From Plantago elongata (taxonomy: Eukaryota > Streptophyta > Magnoliopsida > Lamiales > Plantaginaceae), in NCBI GenBank assembly GCA_036897095.1, contig JAYMSP010000023.1, forward strand, positions 1 through 64,000: a DNA stretch of 64,000 nt, read 5' to 3'. Of the stretch, positions 23,874-35,765 are shown one piece after another. The notes under the pieces were generated by a model that saw only the letters and a list, made by a program, of their open reading frames with translations, had not been told where the DNA came from and made no database searches. The position numbers were made by a program, and so were the translations under genes. Each line of letters opens with the position of its first letter. The stretch's first letter is position 1.

Positions 23874-24328
23874 TACATGAAATTGATCATCTTTTCCCTC
23901 TTGCTTGTTTCTCAGTTTCATATAGAAAAATAGTTTGCATATTAGTAATGTTTTGTCTTGTGTATGATATCATTCTTTCTGTACAGAATACATTCATTGT
24001 TGCAACGATGTTTACTACTGTTATTCGAGCCGAGTCAAGCCAAGAGCATTAAAATTTCTTTAGAAATAACAAGGACACGAATTCCGTGTTGAACTCTTTA
24101 GTAACAACATTGAAATTATTATTACTCAACAATGGTTACAACAAATGATTGAGGCAGTCTTTATTTGTATACTATACTGACCCAGACCTAGTATACCCAG
24201 AGAATTTCTGGGAAAGAAGGGTAACCAATCTATACATACATAGCAGGGGAAGTTTCAAAAACCGATACATTTAATTTCTCCAGCTTCATCTTACCTGTAT
24301 ATATGATGACACAGAACTGTGACAAGCA
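23874..24328. other. intergenic between convergent genes
   Basis: The 3' UTRs of the RING gene (plus) and the trihelix-like gene (minus) meet here. Nothing else was seen. Confidence 0.5.
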
Positions 24329-25663
24329 TTAACCATCAACAATGAACTGATCTTCTTGATTATCTCCCTCAACATGAGCATCGCCATGAACCATGCCAGA
24401 TACATGGTGTAAGTTCTGCATCATCTGCGACAGGTAATGGCTGTTTGCCCCTGTGGGATCGGAAAGCCCAGCAGGATGACCAGTCCATTGCGAAACAAGA
24501 CCAATAAACTGGCTAGTAAGGTTTTGTTGCTCGTGTAGTAGCCTGGCTTGAACCTGTCCCATCTCCGCCCGATGCTGACTCACCATCTCATCCATCCTTT
24601 TCTTCCAATCTGATCTCCTCTTGTTCAACCTTTCTTCCCATTCCCGTTCATGCCTCATTTCTTCCTCTCTCTTTCGCCTTTCCCTCTCTTCACTCTCCCG
24701 CTCCATAACTTCCCACTCTTGAGTCCACTGTCTCCTTAAATTCTCAGAAATTTTATCCCTAGCTTCTTTATCCTTTTCCATTTCTTCCCATTTCCTTTGA
24801 CGCTCCCTCTCCATTTCCATACAAAGATGTTCTCTCCTTTGCCTCTCTTGCTCTCTTTCAACCTCACGCTGCTCAAACCGAGCTTCCATCTCCTTCAGCT
24901 GACATAACTGGTTTGCAAGGAAACCCCAAGCCTTCTTCTCCGCCCCTTTTAACACCTTTCTCTTTTTTCTCATTTCTGATGCACTTGGTTCAATCTCTTC
25001 ACAGACAAATCCAGTAGTGGTATCTTCCCTCATGGAACTCTCACTTTTATTAATTACGTTATAATTTTCTTCCCCCTCTTCAGCGTCATAGTCAAACCCC
25101 AAATCCATAACACCATTTTCTACCCCATCAATTCCACCCACAAAATCACCGTCTCCTACTTGTCCCAACTGTCCAAACTGTGCGATATCGAGCTCATGCC
25201 CACCCCCTTCAAATCCCCCATCACATTCATTCTCCCCTCCCATTACCATCATTGTATCATTTCCATTGAAGACAAGTGGGACATCGCCAAAAACCTCTTT
25301 ATACTTCAGAAAATTTGACCAATACGTAATCCCTTCCATCCAATCAAACTCTTCGCATGATACACCAATAGAAGATTCATGCTTTTTAATCTTCTGCTTC
25401 ACTAGAGCATACTGGTGTCTCATGTTCTGCACCTTAGTGGACACGTCTTTCCAAGTCCATTGCCAAGGATACGATACAGGATCTCGCATATGGTGCATGG
25501 TGTTCACATGCAGAGCAATGGGCTTGTACTTCTTCTCCCTCGTCTTCATCTTAGATAAAGTCCCATCATTAGACATCTCTCCATACTTATTGATCAGAGT
25601 CATCTCTTCCGCCTCAGTCCATTTCTTTCTTCTCGGCTGAGGCGTCATAATTTCAGTCTTCAT
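24329..25663 (-). CDS. trihelix/MYB-SANT-like DNA-binding protein with long charged coiled coil
   Basis: The coding region is one exon of 444 residues. The N-terminus carries a trihelix-like domain with spaced aromatic residues (RRKKWTEAEEMTLINKYGEM; YPWQWTWKDVSTKVQNMRHQ; FDWMEGITYWSNFLKYKEVF). An acidic Gly/Asp/Glu-rich middle (about 140-215) follows, then a basic patch (MRKKRKVLKG) that may be a nuclear signal. A very long Glu/Arg-rich coiled coil (about 240-385) probably mediates dimerisation. It is most likely a nuclear transcription regulator; I do not recognise the exact orthologue. The leader is split: a first exon ends at 26780 with CTTCAG|GTGAGC, and the coding exon begins at 25667 after CTACAG. 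A 42-bp leader exon between them carries an upstream ORF. Confidence 0.8.
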   Translation of the reverse strand: MKTEIMTPQPRRKKWTEAEEMTLINKYGEMSNDGTLSKMKTREKKYKPIALHVNTMHHMRDPVSYPWQWTWKDVSTKVQNMRHQYALVKQKIKKHESSIGVSCEEFDWMEGITYWSNFLKYKEVFGDVPLVFNGNDTMMVMGGENECDGGFEGGGHELDIAQFGQLGQVGDGDFVGGIDGVENGVMDLGFDYDAEEGEENYNVINKSESSMREDTTTGFVCEEIEPSASEMRKKRKVLKGAEKKAWGFLANQLCQLKEMEARFEQREVEREQERQRREHLCMEMERERQRKWEEMEKDKEARDKISENLRRQWTQEWEVMERESEERERRKREEEMRHEREWEERLNKRRSDWKKRMDEMVSQHRAEMGQVQARLLHEQQNLTSQFIGLVSQWTGHPAGLSDPTGANSHYLSQMMQNLHHVSGMVHGDAHVEGDNQEDQFIVDG

Positions 25664-25813
25664 ACAACTGTAGAAGTTTCAACCATGATGGAAATCAATA
25701 GTCATTCAGTAGAAAACAGCCACGTTAAGGCAAAATTTATTATAGATTTCCAGAGCCCAGACATGATTCACCATGTATTTATTTTATAGTATGTGGTAAA
25801 AGTGAGTGGATAC

Positions 25814-25855
25814 CTGAACAAGTTGGAACCTTCATAGAGGCAATATAACGGTATC
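25814..25855 (-). promoter_or_regulatory. 42-bp leader exon with an upstream ORF that ends on the main start codon
   Basis: The minus strand has acceptor CCTTTTCAG|GATACC at 25855 and donor TTGTTCAG|GTATCC at 25814. Joined to the coding exon, the ATG at 25835-25833 opens a 9-codon frame (MKVPTCSVV) whose TGA overlaps the main ATG as ATGA. If this exon is skipped, the upstream ORF disappears. Splice sites and frame are read directly; use in the transcript is inferred. Confidence 0.5.
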
Positions 25856-26780
25856 CTGAAAAGGAATTTAAATTAATTGAAGGTGTGTATAGTGTATACA
25901 GACGTTGGATTCTATTTAGTTGGCCTATGCTTCTTTTTCATCACTTTTAAGGTAAACGAATTACAGAAAGACAATAAAAGAACGAACATTTTGATCTAAA
26001 CAGAAACTCAACAAAAAAATGAGCACACAAATACACAATATTCTTTCTTTATGGTCCAACACATTCGCATAATTTTCCTTTGTACCTACGGATTCAGAAA
26101 GAGAGCTAGAACTACCAACTACCAAGAATACTTTCAGACGATTCTATTTTCAAATAAATTACATAAACTCTGTCATTCCGTGACACAATGATACTACTTC
26201 TATATTGCACTGCACAGAGCACAACCTTCTCTACCCAATCCCACGGAACGCAAAAGACTTGTAAATTAAGTTCATCGGACTATTTCATACTTACAATTTT
26301 GTTCTTCCACGCCATCTAAACTACCTCACAAGTGACAAGTAACAGTTCTAGACTATGATCAAAATCAGAGTTAATCACTACAAATGATAGAGCAGGAACA
26401 AAAGCTACTTATAATTCATGAAAAAACCTACAAAAATTCTCATTAATCGGCATTCGGCGCCACTTACACATTTATACTCACAGTTATCATTCTCGGTGAC
26501 CAGTTAACTAAAATAATCAGCTTCAATTCCAGCTAAAAAAATGACTCAAGTAACAATTCCAAAATCTAATGAAATTACAAGTTAATCTACTATGCCAATT
26601 AATGCAAATCATAGAGTACGAAGAATCGGAAGAAAAAGCGTAGAGATTATCCCAAAATATCTGAGCCCTAAAGGTGAATTTCTATTTTCTACACAGCCTA
26701 GGAGAAAAACGATGAAAAAAAGGAAACATCTATTCCATTTCTTGTTTGGAGATGTATCGGAGAGAAAGAGAAAGCTCACC

Positions 26781-27560
26781 TGAAGTGACAGTGATCTGTA
26801 CTTTGCGCGATCGATCGAGAAATCAGCTCAGTGAAAATGGAGTTGCCCCTGTCAAATTATATTGCTTTGCTCTATCAATCTATCAAAACAAATAACACCC
26901 GACCCTGTTTAACTTCCCTTCTTTTTTCTACCTCCGAAAGTGTCAAATCAAATACTATATGGGTCTGGGGGATCCAAAACCGCACCCGGTTAATTTTTGT
27001 GTATTCCATTTTTATCCGTAATAAATTTAAACACGAACAGTCTCACACGAAGTGATTCTCACACTCACATGTACAGTCCATTGTAAAAGAAATAAAAAGT
27101 TATCAATCTTCCTTTGGTAAGTGGATTTTTACTTCATTTCTTCATTTGTTTTATATTATAGGTATTTATTATGCTGATATAATTACAGGTTAACTGTTTC
27201 GGTAAATTTACAACTAATGATTCGTGAAATCACTTCAACAATGAATTAGTTTGACGATTAGTATACGATTTTGCTTTTCACTTTTAAATAGCATATATAT
27301 GTCACATTGTCACTAATTCAATATGCTTATCGTTATTTACTTTATCAATGCGTTTATTTTTGCATGATCAATTTACAAGTTTCCCACATAATGAGCCAAC
27401 ATAAGCTCCTCACAAATCCAAGTGAGCAAACACAAATACTTTTTGTAAACTGTCACGGCGTCGATTTTCTAAAATTAGTGATTATATGCTGGTGATTAAA
27501 GTCTAGAAGTCCCTCCCTTATTATTTAGTTTCGTCATTTATAAGATTCGGTATTTATCTT
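26781..27560. other. divergent promoter region between trihelix-like and C53 genes
   Basis: The minus-strand leader exon of the trihelix-like gene begins at about 26850. The following AT-rich DNA serves two divergent genes. No other gene was seen. Confidence 0.45.
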
Positions 27561-27574
27561 CGGTCCCTATTCTG

Positions 27575-27672
27575 ATGGGCTTGAATGAGGCCCGCCCAAA
27601 GTACATCCATGTAAGTAAAATTACAAAAACTGAATGAGGCCCAAAGTACAGGTGACTGTTAGTGAAGCCCAA
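27575..27672 (+). promoter_or_regulatory. cluster of site II (TGGGC) words before the C53 gene
   Basis: TGGGC-type words occur on both strands at about 27576, 27589, 27594, 27635 and 27667. Two lie in a small duplication sharing 'gaatgaggccc' and 'ccaaagtac'. Site II elements are typical of promoters of growth-related and housekeeping plant genes. They stand 110-210 bp before the ATG. Confidence 0.5.
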
Positions 27673-27785
27673 ATCTTTGCTACTAACTGTACAAGATTAG
27701 CTGCTTAAAGTATAACACAGTGAGAAGAAGCATAAACAAATGGAAAAGGAATCCCCAATTTTCCAGTGAAGAAGAAGAAGAAGAG

Positions 27786-30700
27786 ATGCAAAATCAAGAT
27801 GAAATTCGGAACCTTCCGATTGACATTGCGTTTGCTCGTCTAGGAGGTACGATCGATCTATTTGTAGAACCAAACGCTTTTGTTTCATCGAATTTGAGCT
27901 CGAATTGCATTTTTTGAAATTGATTGTACGGTTTGAATTGCAGAGTGGCTGGTCGATCGGAAGAGAATTCCGGCGGATTGGAGGAAGCGATATGCGGCGG
28001 TGAAGGCAAAGATCACGTCGTCGTTTGCTTCGTTACCGAAGGAAATCGATCCTTTGTTCTTAACTCTCGATCCTGAAGGTTTTCAAATTCGTTTAGTGAA
28101 GTGATATCTTGTTTAGAATTTGTTGAGCTATTGCTGTGGTGCATGTGATTTTTCCATTCTATGCTATGTGCCTGTTTGTGAAACTGATGTGATGGTAAAT
28201 GATCAAATGAAGCAGAGTTAGCTGAAACTAGCTCTTATGTGGATCTGGTTGGTGCTTGCGAATGGTATTAAGATACATGTTATGATAATATAAATTAATC
28301 GAATTAAGTTGGAGGAATCGTGAGTCTGCGATTATTTTGAAATTGACTATGGCGGATTATTATTTTTTAAATGTATAATGAGTTTTTGCAAATGTGTTTC
28401 GCAGTTGTTCTGCTTCAGTAAAGTATAAGCAGTTTGTAATTGTGATATCTATGATGATGATCATGGGCTTCTGTGTACTTACACAACTACAATGATGATT
28501 ATTAGGAATTGGATATTTGGAAGCAAAACAAATATACGACATTCTTCTGAAGTCAAATCCAGAAAGCCGTAACATTTTTGGCCGGCTTTCAGGTGCTGCT
28601 GTAAGATATTCACAGACAAGTCTCCTTGATTCTTTATGTGCACCGCCTTTCTTTGGATGCCTGATGTGTTGAGTTGACAGGGTGACTGGGAGACGATTGT
28701 CCGTGCTTATGAGAAGGATCATATCTTTCTTGGAGAGGCAGCTCAGATTATGGTGCAGAATGTCAACTATGAGATGTAAGAGCAGTTTGTTTACAGTATT
28801 TCCTAGTTCCTACTAAAGGCAGTGTTATTTTGTGGCATCATTCATAGTATTTTCATTCGTTAATTACCAAATATTGATTTGTTGTTGTTATCTTGAAGTC
28901 CATATCAGAAGAAGCAAGTCCAGAAGAGTCAACAGCAGCTTGTTGAACTAGACAGGAAGGAAGCTGATATAAAAAGAAATGCAGCTCTTTCAGCAGCAAA
29001 ATATGCCGAGGCTTGTCAGGAGCTCGGATTGCAGGTTTTTCTTTCTTTCATGTGTTATCTTTGTGTCATTCCTGTACATGAATTGCATAATTGGTTCTCA
29101 AATTCAATAACGTGGACTTTGCAGGGTGTCAATGTCCGGGCAGAGTTATCAGAAACAGCTAAAACATCACTTCCAAGTACTTTTAGTAGGATAATTGAAG
29201 TTTTAAATGGTGATTCTTTTTCACGGGCTATAGAATTCTACTCAACCTTTGTTAAAGATGCTCATACCGAAAAGGATGTAAGGACTTGCACATTCATTTA
29301 TCATGCCGTGTTAGAATGACCTTTGAATTACGACTGACCTCAAAACTGCACTTCATGCTTATCTTTTCCTTTTCCATCACGTTCTTACAGAAAAGCCCTG
29401 GCACTGTGTTACCCAATTTGGTAGATATTCGTGAAAGACCCCCTTCTATAAATGTTTCTATGAGTTCAGAGGTATTTAATGCTGATATCGCTCAAGGAGG
29501 CAATGATGCATTCCAGTTCGAAACTGGAGTTATAGATACTGCAGCAGATAATATTGACTGGGATATTACACTTGACAGCTCACAGATTGATTGGGATATT
29601 GGGACTGTCGAAGAAACTGAGGAGAATGGCAATGGTTTGGGTCCTTATGAAATAGTTAATGCTAGTGATATTCCAAGCTCTCCTCATAAAGATGGTGTTG
29701 AAACTGAGCATATTACTGAAGGGGCTGTAATTCCAGATGTCTCCATATCAGAGATTTCTTGGGATATAAGTGTTGATAATCCTCCTGAGGTTGAAGAAGT
29801 TGAGCTTTTAAGCACTCCGTCTGAGTCTGCTCCAGCTTATAAGAATGCTAATATCGAAGCAACCGGAATTAACAATGGCAGGAGTCGGCTTCTGGAGACC
29901 GAGTACAGAAATAAGATTCTTGATGACTTATTTGAGGTTTGCATAACTTACTGTATTGTTATATTGTTCCTGTATTATGTCAATGTTAACATTTGAAATG
30001 TTTCAATCAGGCTAAAGCATTCCTGAACCAGCGGTTACTCGAGTTGACGAATCAAGAAACTTTATCCTTGCAACATCAAGTCCAAGCAGTAGCTCCTTTA
30101 GTGCTACAGCAATATTCTCCTGAGTCAATTCAGGAAATGCTGTCTGATATCTTTCTGGCCATATCATTGCTAACAAATAGGAAAACTCGGGATCTGATCT
30201 TGATACTAAACTCCAAAAGGTATCCCAATGATCTGGCCATTGACCATTATGTTCTTTTGACTGTCCATCTGTTCAATCTTTATTTAATTTACAAACCTCC
30301 TGTGTTTCATCTTGATAATATCAAAATCCTAGTTAATTTTTATTTTGTTAAACTATGTTGATGTCAGCTGTAGTTTGAATTTCCAGTGGGAATTTAATTT
30401 CAGTGGTATCAGATCCTCCAATGTTTTAGTATGAGTGTCTGTTTGTTGCTTTGGAATCATGCAGTAAATTGGAGCTTTTTGCCATATAATATATCATGTG
30501 AAACATACTCCATAGCTATTTCAACTGATTTCACCTAGCCGTGAACTATATGACTTGATTATTTGCTGTGCTTATGTCTAACGCATGGCTTGCTTCTTTA
30601 AAGAGTACCCCTGCAAGAAGGTCATGACTCATGAGTTTCATTTTCCTAAACTTTAGGTTCTTGGATCGTCTGGTGACTACTTTGGAGGAAAAGAAGCACC

Positions 30701-31032
30701 ATGAGGCCAAGTTAAAGGAAGGATTAAAGGACATCTCTACTAAACGCCTGGAGCTGCAAAACTCATTATCTTCCTCCTGGCCAAAACAAGTAAGTTCATC
30801 ATAATCTGTTTTGCCTTTTGGACGCAGTTGTGGCATACTGGATTCTGTTATCTGTTTGCAACTGGCCACGCATATTTACCACCTGTCATTTCCAATGCAG
30901 GAAGCAGCTCTAGTGAAATCCAGGGAGTTGAAGAAGCTTTGCGAGAGTACACTCTCGAAACTGTTTGATGGAAGACCTGTCAATATTATTGGAGAGATTA
31001 ACACCTTGTTGAGCAGTGGCCTGAATGTTTAA
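27786..31032 (+). CDS. C53: CDK5RAP3-like protein (C53), UFMylation complex and ER-phagy receptor
   Basis: C53 is the adaptor of the UFL1-DDRGK1 UFM1 ligase on the ER and works as an autophagy receptor when ribosomes stall there. Ten exons (27786-27846, 27944-28078, 28506-28600, 28681-28775, 28899-29034, 29125-29277, 29391-29936, 30011-30219, 30657-30789, 30901-31032) join in phase to 564 residues. Helical N- and C-terminal parts ([20 protein letters not shown]; coiled coil [20 protein letters not shown]) flank a disordered acidic middle. The middle carries three shuffled ATG8-interacting motifs: IDWDI at 280-284 and 291-295, and ISWDI at 347-351. They bind UFM1 in the resting state and ATG8 under stress. 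All three lie in one long exon (29391-29936). The ATG follows a GAA repeat in the leader. Nothing is broken. Confidence 0.95.
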
Positions 31033-32406
31033 TGGACTGTGCAGCTCTACGTATACCACAGAATAAATGTTGAGACGGAGTCGCAATGTTATAGATAGTG
31101 GGTAGTGGCAACTTGTATTTCGGTGGATATTGTAGAGGCATTTGGTAGCTAACTGAGAAATGTTAACTTGTGCTGTGAATTTGGCCTATCATGTACTTCA
31201 ATCTTTAAGGTCTACATAAAGAATCAAGTACTATGAATGAAAGGATATGTTCAGCATGAGCTCAAGCAAAGCTTGGATAAGAATCTTTTGTCATCAGTCT
31301 AAAGTTGTAAGTTTATCCAAGTCAGAGGCTGTCTTGGTATATTTTCACAATTAGTAACGCTTAGATACAAGTGGTTTGCAAATCATTTCAGAACAACATG
31401 TATGACTGTAAATATTATCATTGTTACGATTCTCATACACCAAGCAAAGATAAATCAATTGACAAGTTATGTTTAATAAACTAAGGAGATCCGTTAATTT
31501 AATTGATAAGGTGATTGGTAGTTGATCAATCATCTTATATATCGAAAAGTTAAATATAATAATTATTCAAATCAATCATTTGATCCGTCAACTTATTCAT
31601 GTTATTCGTTGTCCAAAGTGTCGAACCACCTTATTTAAATCATGTTAGTTAATCAAGTAATTACAAGTTATTTGATTTTATAGAGTTGTATTTGAGAGTG
31701 TTTTGTCAAACTCGTAGCTTCTTCACCTTGCTCTTGCTTGAGAATGAAGATGACGATGATGATAAACATCGTCGTCTCACAGTCTCACTCTCAGATTCAC
31801 GACTACATTTCCTCACTATGCAACCAAAAGCTCTTCAATCAAGATCAAGCTAATGCCTTCAACCAAGTTCTTGAAACCAGCCCAGAATTAAACTAACATA
31901 ACGTACAATATTGCAACAGCACGAAGCTTGATATTACTGTAAGCTACTAAAGCTTGAAAGGCTCTTATATTATCAGCTTCAGTTTCAACTACATTATCGA
32001 GCAACATTTTGCCAAGCAAAGCCTTAGCCTTGCCTGCGTATACACATTACGCATAAAACAGATGATCAAATCGTAGTCTTGTCCCAGGGGCATCAGGAAT
32101 TCAGAATTACCATCATCTCATTGGCTTATCAACATCATTAACATAAGCTCGGAATTTTCATAAGGGAAAAGCAATGTTAAGATGCGCAGCAGCTAAATCT
32201 GCATCATTAAGCACAACAATACTACTTCAGACAAGCAATTAGAATACATACCATCAACATAATAATGTCTAAGCCTAACAGTCAGGCAGCATGATGACGA
32301 AATAAACAAATCCGTCCTTCCTAAGCGATCAAACACACATCACATGAATGTTTGTGATTTATGAAACCATTTGAAGTCATTGCAAACAAAGTGGCAGCTG
32401 CATAAG
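31033..32406. other. intergenic between convergent genes, with a short coding-like relic
   Basis: Contains 3' UTRs of C53 (plus) and the SPL gene (minus). A 50-codon plus-strand frame at 31744-31896 has protein-like composition (entered separately). The rest is AT-rich and unremarkable. Confidence 0.45.
31744..31896 (+). pseudogene. 50-codon coding-like relic, possibly from a PPR gene
   Basis: The frame reads MKMTMMINIVVSQSHSQIHD, then YISSLCNQKLFNQDQANAFN and QVLETSPELN, then a stop. The string IHDYISSLCNQKLFNQ resembles the first helix pair of a plant pentatricopeptide repeat. There is no organelle-type continuation downstream. It may be a leftover of a lost PPR gene or chance; I favour relic, with low confidence. 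Confidence 0.25.
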
Positions 32407-35400
32407 CTAGACGAAAGAGCCATAGCCTCGTGAATGATGATCAAGATCGTGGAACTGTCCCTCATTAGGTTGGCCCAGTCCGAGATCTCCAGCATACTGG
32501 CCACTGGCAGCGTGCGAAATTTGTCCCAAACCAAGATCAGGAGGACAATTGAATTCACCAATGGCATTGACAGAAGGCTGGTATAAGTTTGAACCATTGG
32601 CATTGGCATTAGCACCGAGAAAGCCATTCACCACAAGATTCGAGGCTCGGTGGGTTCTTGATGAGCCCCATGGCTGTTGAATTGACAGAAGAGAGAGAGC
32701 ACTGCTTGAGTCAGAGACTGCAGTGTAACCTTCAACGGGAGATGATACACCAGGACCGGAGTAACTTGGCCTGGGTGTGGGGCTTGGTAGCAGATTAGGT
32801 AGAGAATGATTCTGTAAGCTGGTCTGCCATGGAAGTTGGTTTCCAAATCCTCGCTCTGATGTTGGGTTTGTCCACGATTCTCGTCCAGTGGGAGTCGAGT
32901 AAGCGCTGAAGTCCATCAGAAAGCCTCCTGTTTTTCTTGGATTATCTGGACCGACAAAAATCAAATTTTCTTTCAACTAATGTGGAATCACTTATTTGCA
33001 TATAGTTTCTTATAACTACTTAATACCATCATGGATTAAAAACCCGTTTCCAGGAATAATTTGGATTCTTTAAGAAGAAATTCAGAACTAAAATTTTATG
33101 AAGGACAAAAAAGTTTCAAGTGTCTTAAAAATCACGAAATTGTTCTTCATGAGCTGAAAAAAAGGAGACGTTATGGAGTTTTTCATGATCAAACACACAT
33201 CACATGAATGTTCTTCACAAATTTCGAGAGGCAGAAGCAAAATGAATGCAAATTGTAGGCGAGGATGAAATCCTTTCTTTAAATCATGAATGCATGTAAA
33301 TTGTAATCTAGTTCAGTTGGTGCATCAGGAGAAATAGGCGTAATGGATCATTGTAATGCATTAAACATGACAGTAATTAGAATGTGACCAACCGAAGAGA
33401 GATAGGCATGATGGTTCTTTGTGATGCATAAACATGACTTTAAGTAGATTATGACTAACCGAAAATGCTTGGAGAGAGGCTTGTGGTTGGTGAAAGACTT
33501 CCAAAGTGAGGAGACATTAAAGATCCTGGTGGAGGCTTCCTGCGACGCTCATTGTGGCAAGCAAGGCGTCTGCGGCAACTTCGCTTTCCATTGTCAAATT
33601 CAGGCAATTTATGAAACCTGGACAACAACAAAAATCCATACAGTTGGAGATAAAACTTAAAAGAACACTCTAAATAAAGATATGCAATGACAATTCGTGG
33701 GTCGTACAATGCAAGGACACAGATGCTCTTAACAAGTCTACTGGTTGATGTAGATTAAGCAACCTGTTCACAGTATCATAATATTGGGAGGAAAACAGCC
33801 CTCGACGCAATACGTACTTTGAACTGCACAAAGTCATGACTTGCAAGTGAATTTTTGGTTTTAACTTCCATATATTGAACAAGCTGTTACTATAATTTAC
33901 TTATTTACGACTCGACAAAGATAGACCTTACATCAGTACATTAGCTCTAGGAACATGAATTACTAAGGCCAATTATGGATGCACTCTACTTCCTCTCGAA
34001 CCACATCAGTAGTTTGTTTTACAACTTCATTCTTTAAGTTCAATTAACTCCACAGAATTTGGTATCTTCAGCTGGAATGAACTTCAATGCAAATATAAAA
34101 GGTTCATCCATGAGTTTTTACACACGTACACAATAGAATTTTGGCCATACTAGTTATATTAGTAATGCAAGCACTACTGAATGGTCAACAATTAGTCAAG
34201 CTGCACCAGAAAAGAAGCACAAATTTCATCTGCTAATGTTTGTAGGCTTACATTGTACACATCCTTACACTTGCATTCACAGACAGGCATTAATTGATTC
34301 GAAACAGTGACCAACAAATCACCGACCGAGCAACTTCTCATTACCCAAAGCTCGCTTTCTATACTACACAAGCAGAGTCAAAACAGTCTCCAACTTTACA
34401 TAATCCATGCTTGTACAAACTAGCAAATCAATTAAGCACAGTACAAGTCTTGGCACATGCTCAACAAATTTGGTAATACACAAACACACACTAAAGTTTA
34501 AAGGCACACCCTACAATCCAAACTCTTAGATACCCAAATAGTATTACTATCCTTTCAACACTAAATTAAGCAACACAAAAGACACTAGGTTCTTTAAATT
34601 AAGCAACACTAAACCCTATAAAGGCAACAACATACTGTATCATCCAATATCTCCAAGATACAGAAATAATAATATCCCATCACCATTAAAATAAGCAACA
34701 TGTACCATGAAACAAGAATTCTTCAAATTTAGAAAAAAAAAGTGAACCTTCAAGATTGCTTGTTATACCAAATTAGCTAACCAAAATAAGCACAGTGGTA
34801 GTAACAATACATGGGCAGTAAATTCATTAACACACACATACTAATGCAGAATCCAAAATCTCCAAGATGCCCAAAGCCCCGAACAGTATGATTATCCTTC
34901 CAACACTAACTTAAGCATTATCATCAAGAAGCAAGAATCTATCAAAATTCAGATTAAAAAAAAAAGAAGAAGAGCTAACAAATGGAAGGAACAATACATG
35001 ATGGGTAAATTCCATAACTAACACACACTAAAGCTTAAAATGCAGAATCCAAAATCTCCAAGATGCCTAAATAGTATGATTAGTATCCTTTCAACACTAA
35101 CTAACTAACTAACTAACTAGCTTAAGCAGCAGCAGCTACATGATCTTTATGAGCTGAATTTAGAAAGAAAAAGAAAAGTAAACCTGCTACACTGCTGGCA
35201 AAATCTTTGCTTAATTCCAGCTACAATGACATCAGACTTCTTGGAATGAAAGCCACAGACTTTGTGCCTTGAATAGTAAGCCTTAGCATCACTCAGATCT
35301 ACTGAGCACCCTTCCACCTGGCACCTGGGCGGCTGACCACCGTTGGCCACCCCACTCCGGCCCTTTTTCGCCGGAGAGCCACTACTAGCCTTGACCTCCA

Positions 35401-35536
35401 CCAAACCAGAGTTGATGCTGCTGCTGTTGTTGTTGTTGTTATTACCCACATCCTCAAAGTAGATTTTCTTGCCAAATTTCAAACCATTGATAGAAGAAGA
35501 GCAAGAAGATGAGCCCTTTTCCATTCTCTTTGACAC
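32407..35536 (-). CDS. SBP-box transcription factor, SPL9/SPL15 group
   Basis: A nuclear regulator of phase change, branching and flowering that binds GTAC cores. Exons 35536-35184, 33617-33460 and 32945-32407 join in phase to 349 residues. The N-terminal [14 protein letters not shown] matches the SPL9/15 group. The SBP domain spans residues 71-147, with zinc ligands C72, C77, C94, H97 and C113, C116, H120, C132. A bipartite nuclear signal ([17 protein letters not shown]) overlaps it. LACHN has Cys where the family almost always has Gly. A miR156 site lies in the last exon. A second in-frame ATG four codons on (MEKGSS) is an equally good start. The introns (1566 and 514 bp) interrupt the SBP domain and follow it, as in SPL9. 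Confidence 0.93.
32683..32702 (-). promoter_or_regulatory. miR156 target site in the SPL gene
   Basis: The transcript strand reads GTGCTCTCTCTCTTCTGTCA, the canonical site for miR156, in the last exon and encoding ALSLLS. Pairing to miR156 has one non-Watson-Crick position (G:U type or mismatch depending on the miR156 form). The gene is therefore expected to be repressed in juvenile tissue. Confidence 0.93.
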
Positions 35537-35558
35537 AATTAAGTAACAGTACTAGTAT

Positions 35559-35765
35559 CTAGCAGCAGGAAATGAATTGAAATTGAATCATCTGAAACAG
35601 GTGAAAAATTAGGGGGGAAAGAACAATCAGTAAAAACCCAGGCAGATTAAAGATTGGATTTTTCTTGAAAATTGGAACCTGTACTGAATGAAATGAGCGC
35701 CCAAATTTACTCAAAAAGAGGAAACAGCTACAACAACACTTGTTTAAATTGGCAATTTTGAGCAT
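35559..35765 (-). promoter_or_regulatory. 68-codon upstream ORF in the SPL leader
   Basis: An ATG at 35765 opens 68 codons ending 23 bases before the main ATG. It is hydrophobic and Ser/Cys/Phe-rich with no family resemblance. If the leader is not spliced here, it would precede SPL translation. A CTGTTTCAG acceptor-like site inside it leaves open that part is intronic. Confidence 0.35.

Noticed and set aside
29029-29319. frames running through C53 exon-intron borders
   Set aside because: Intron read-through extensions; the proper exons end at clear GT donors.
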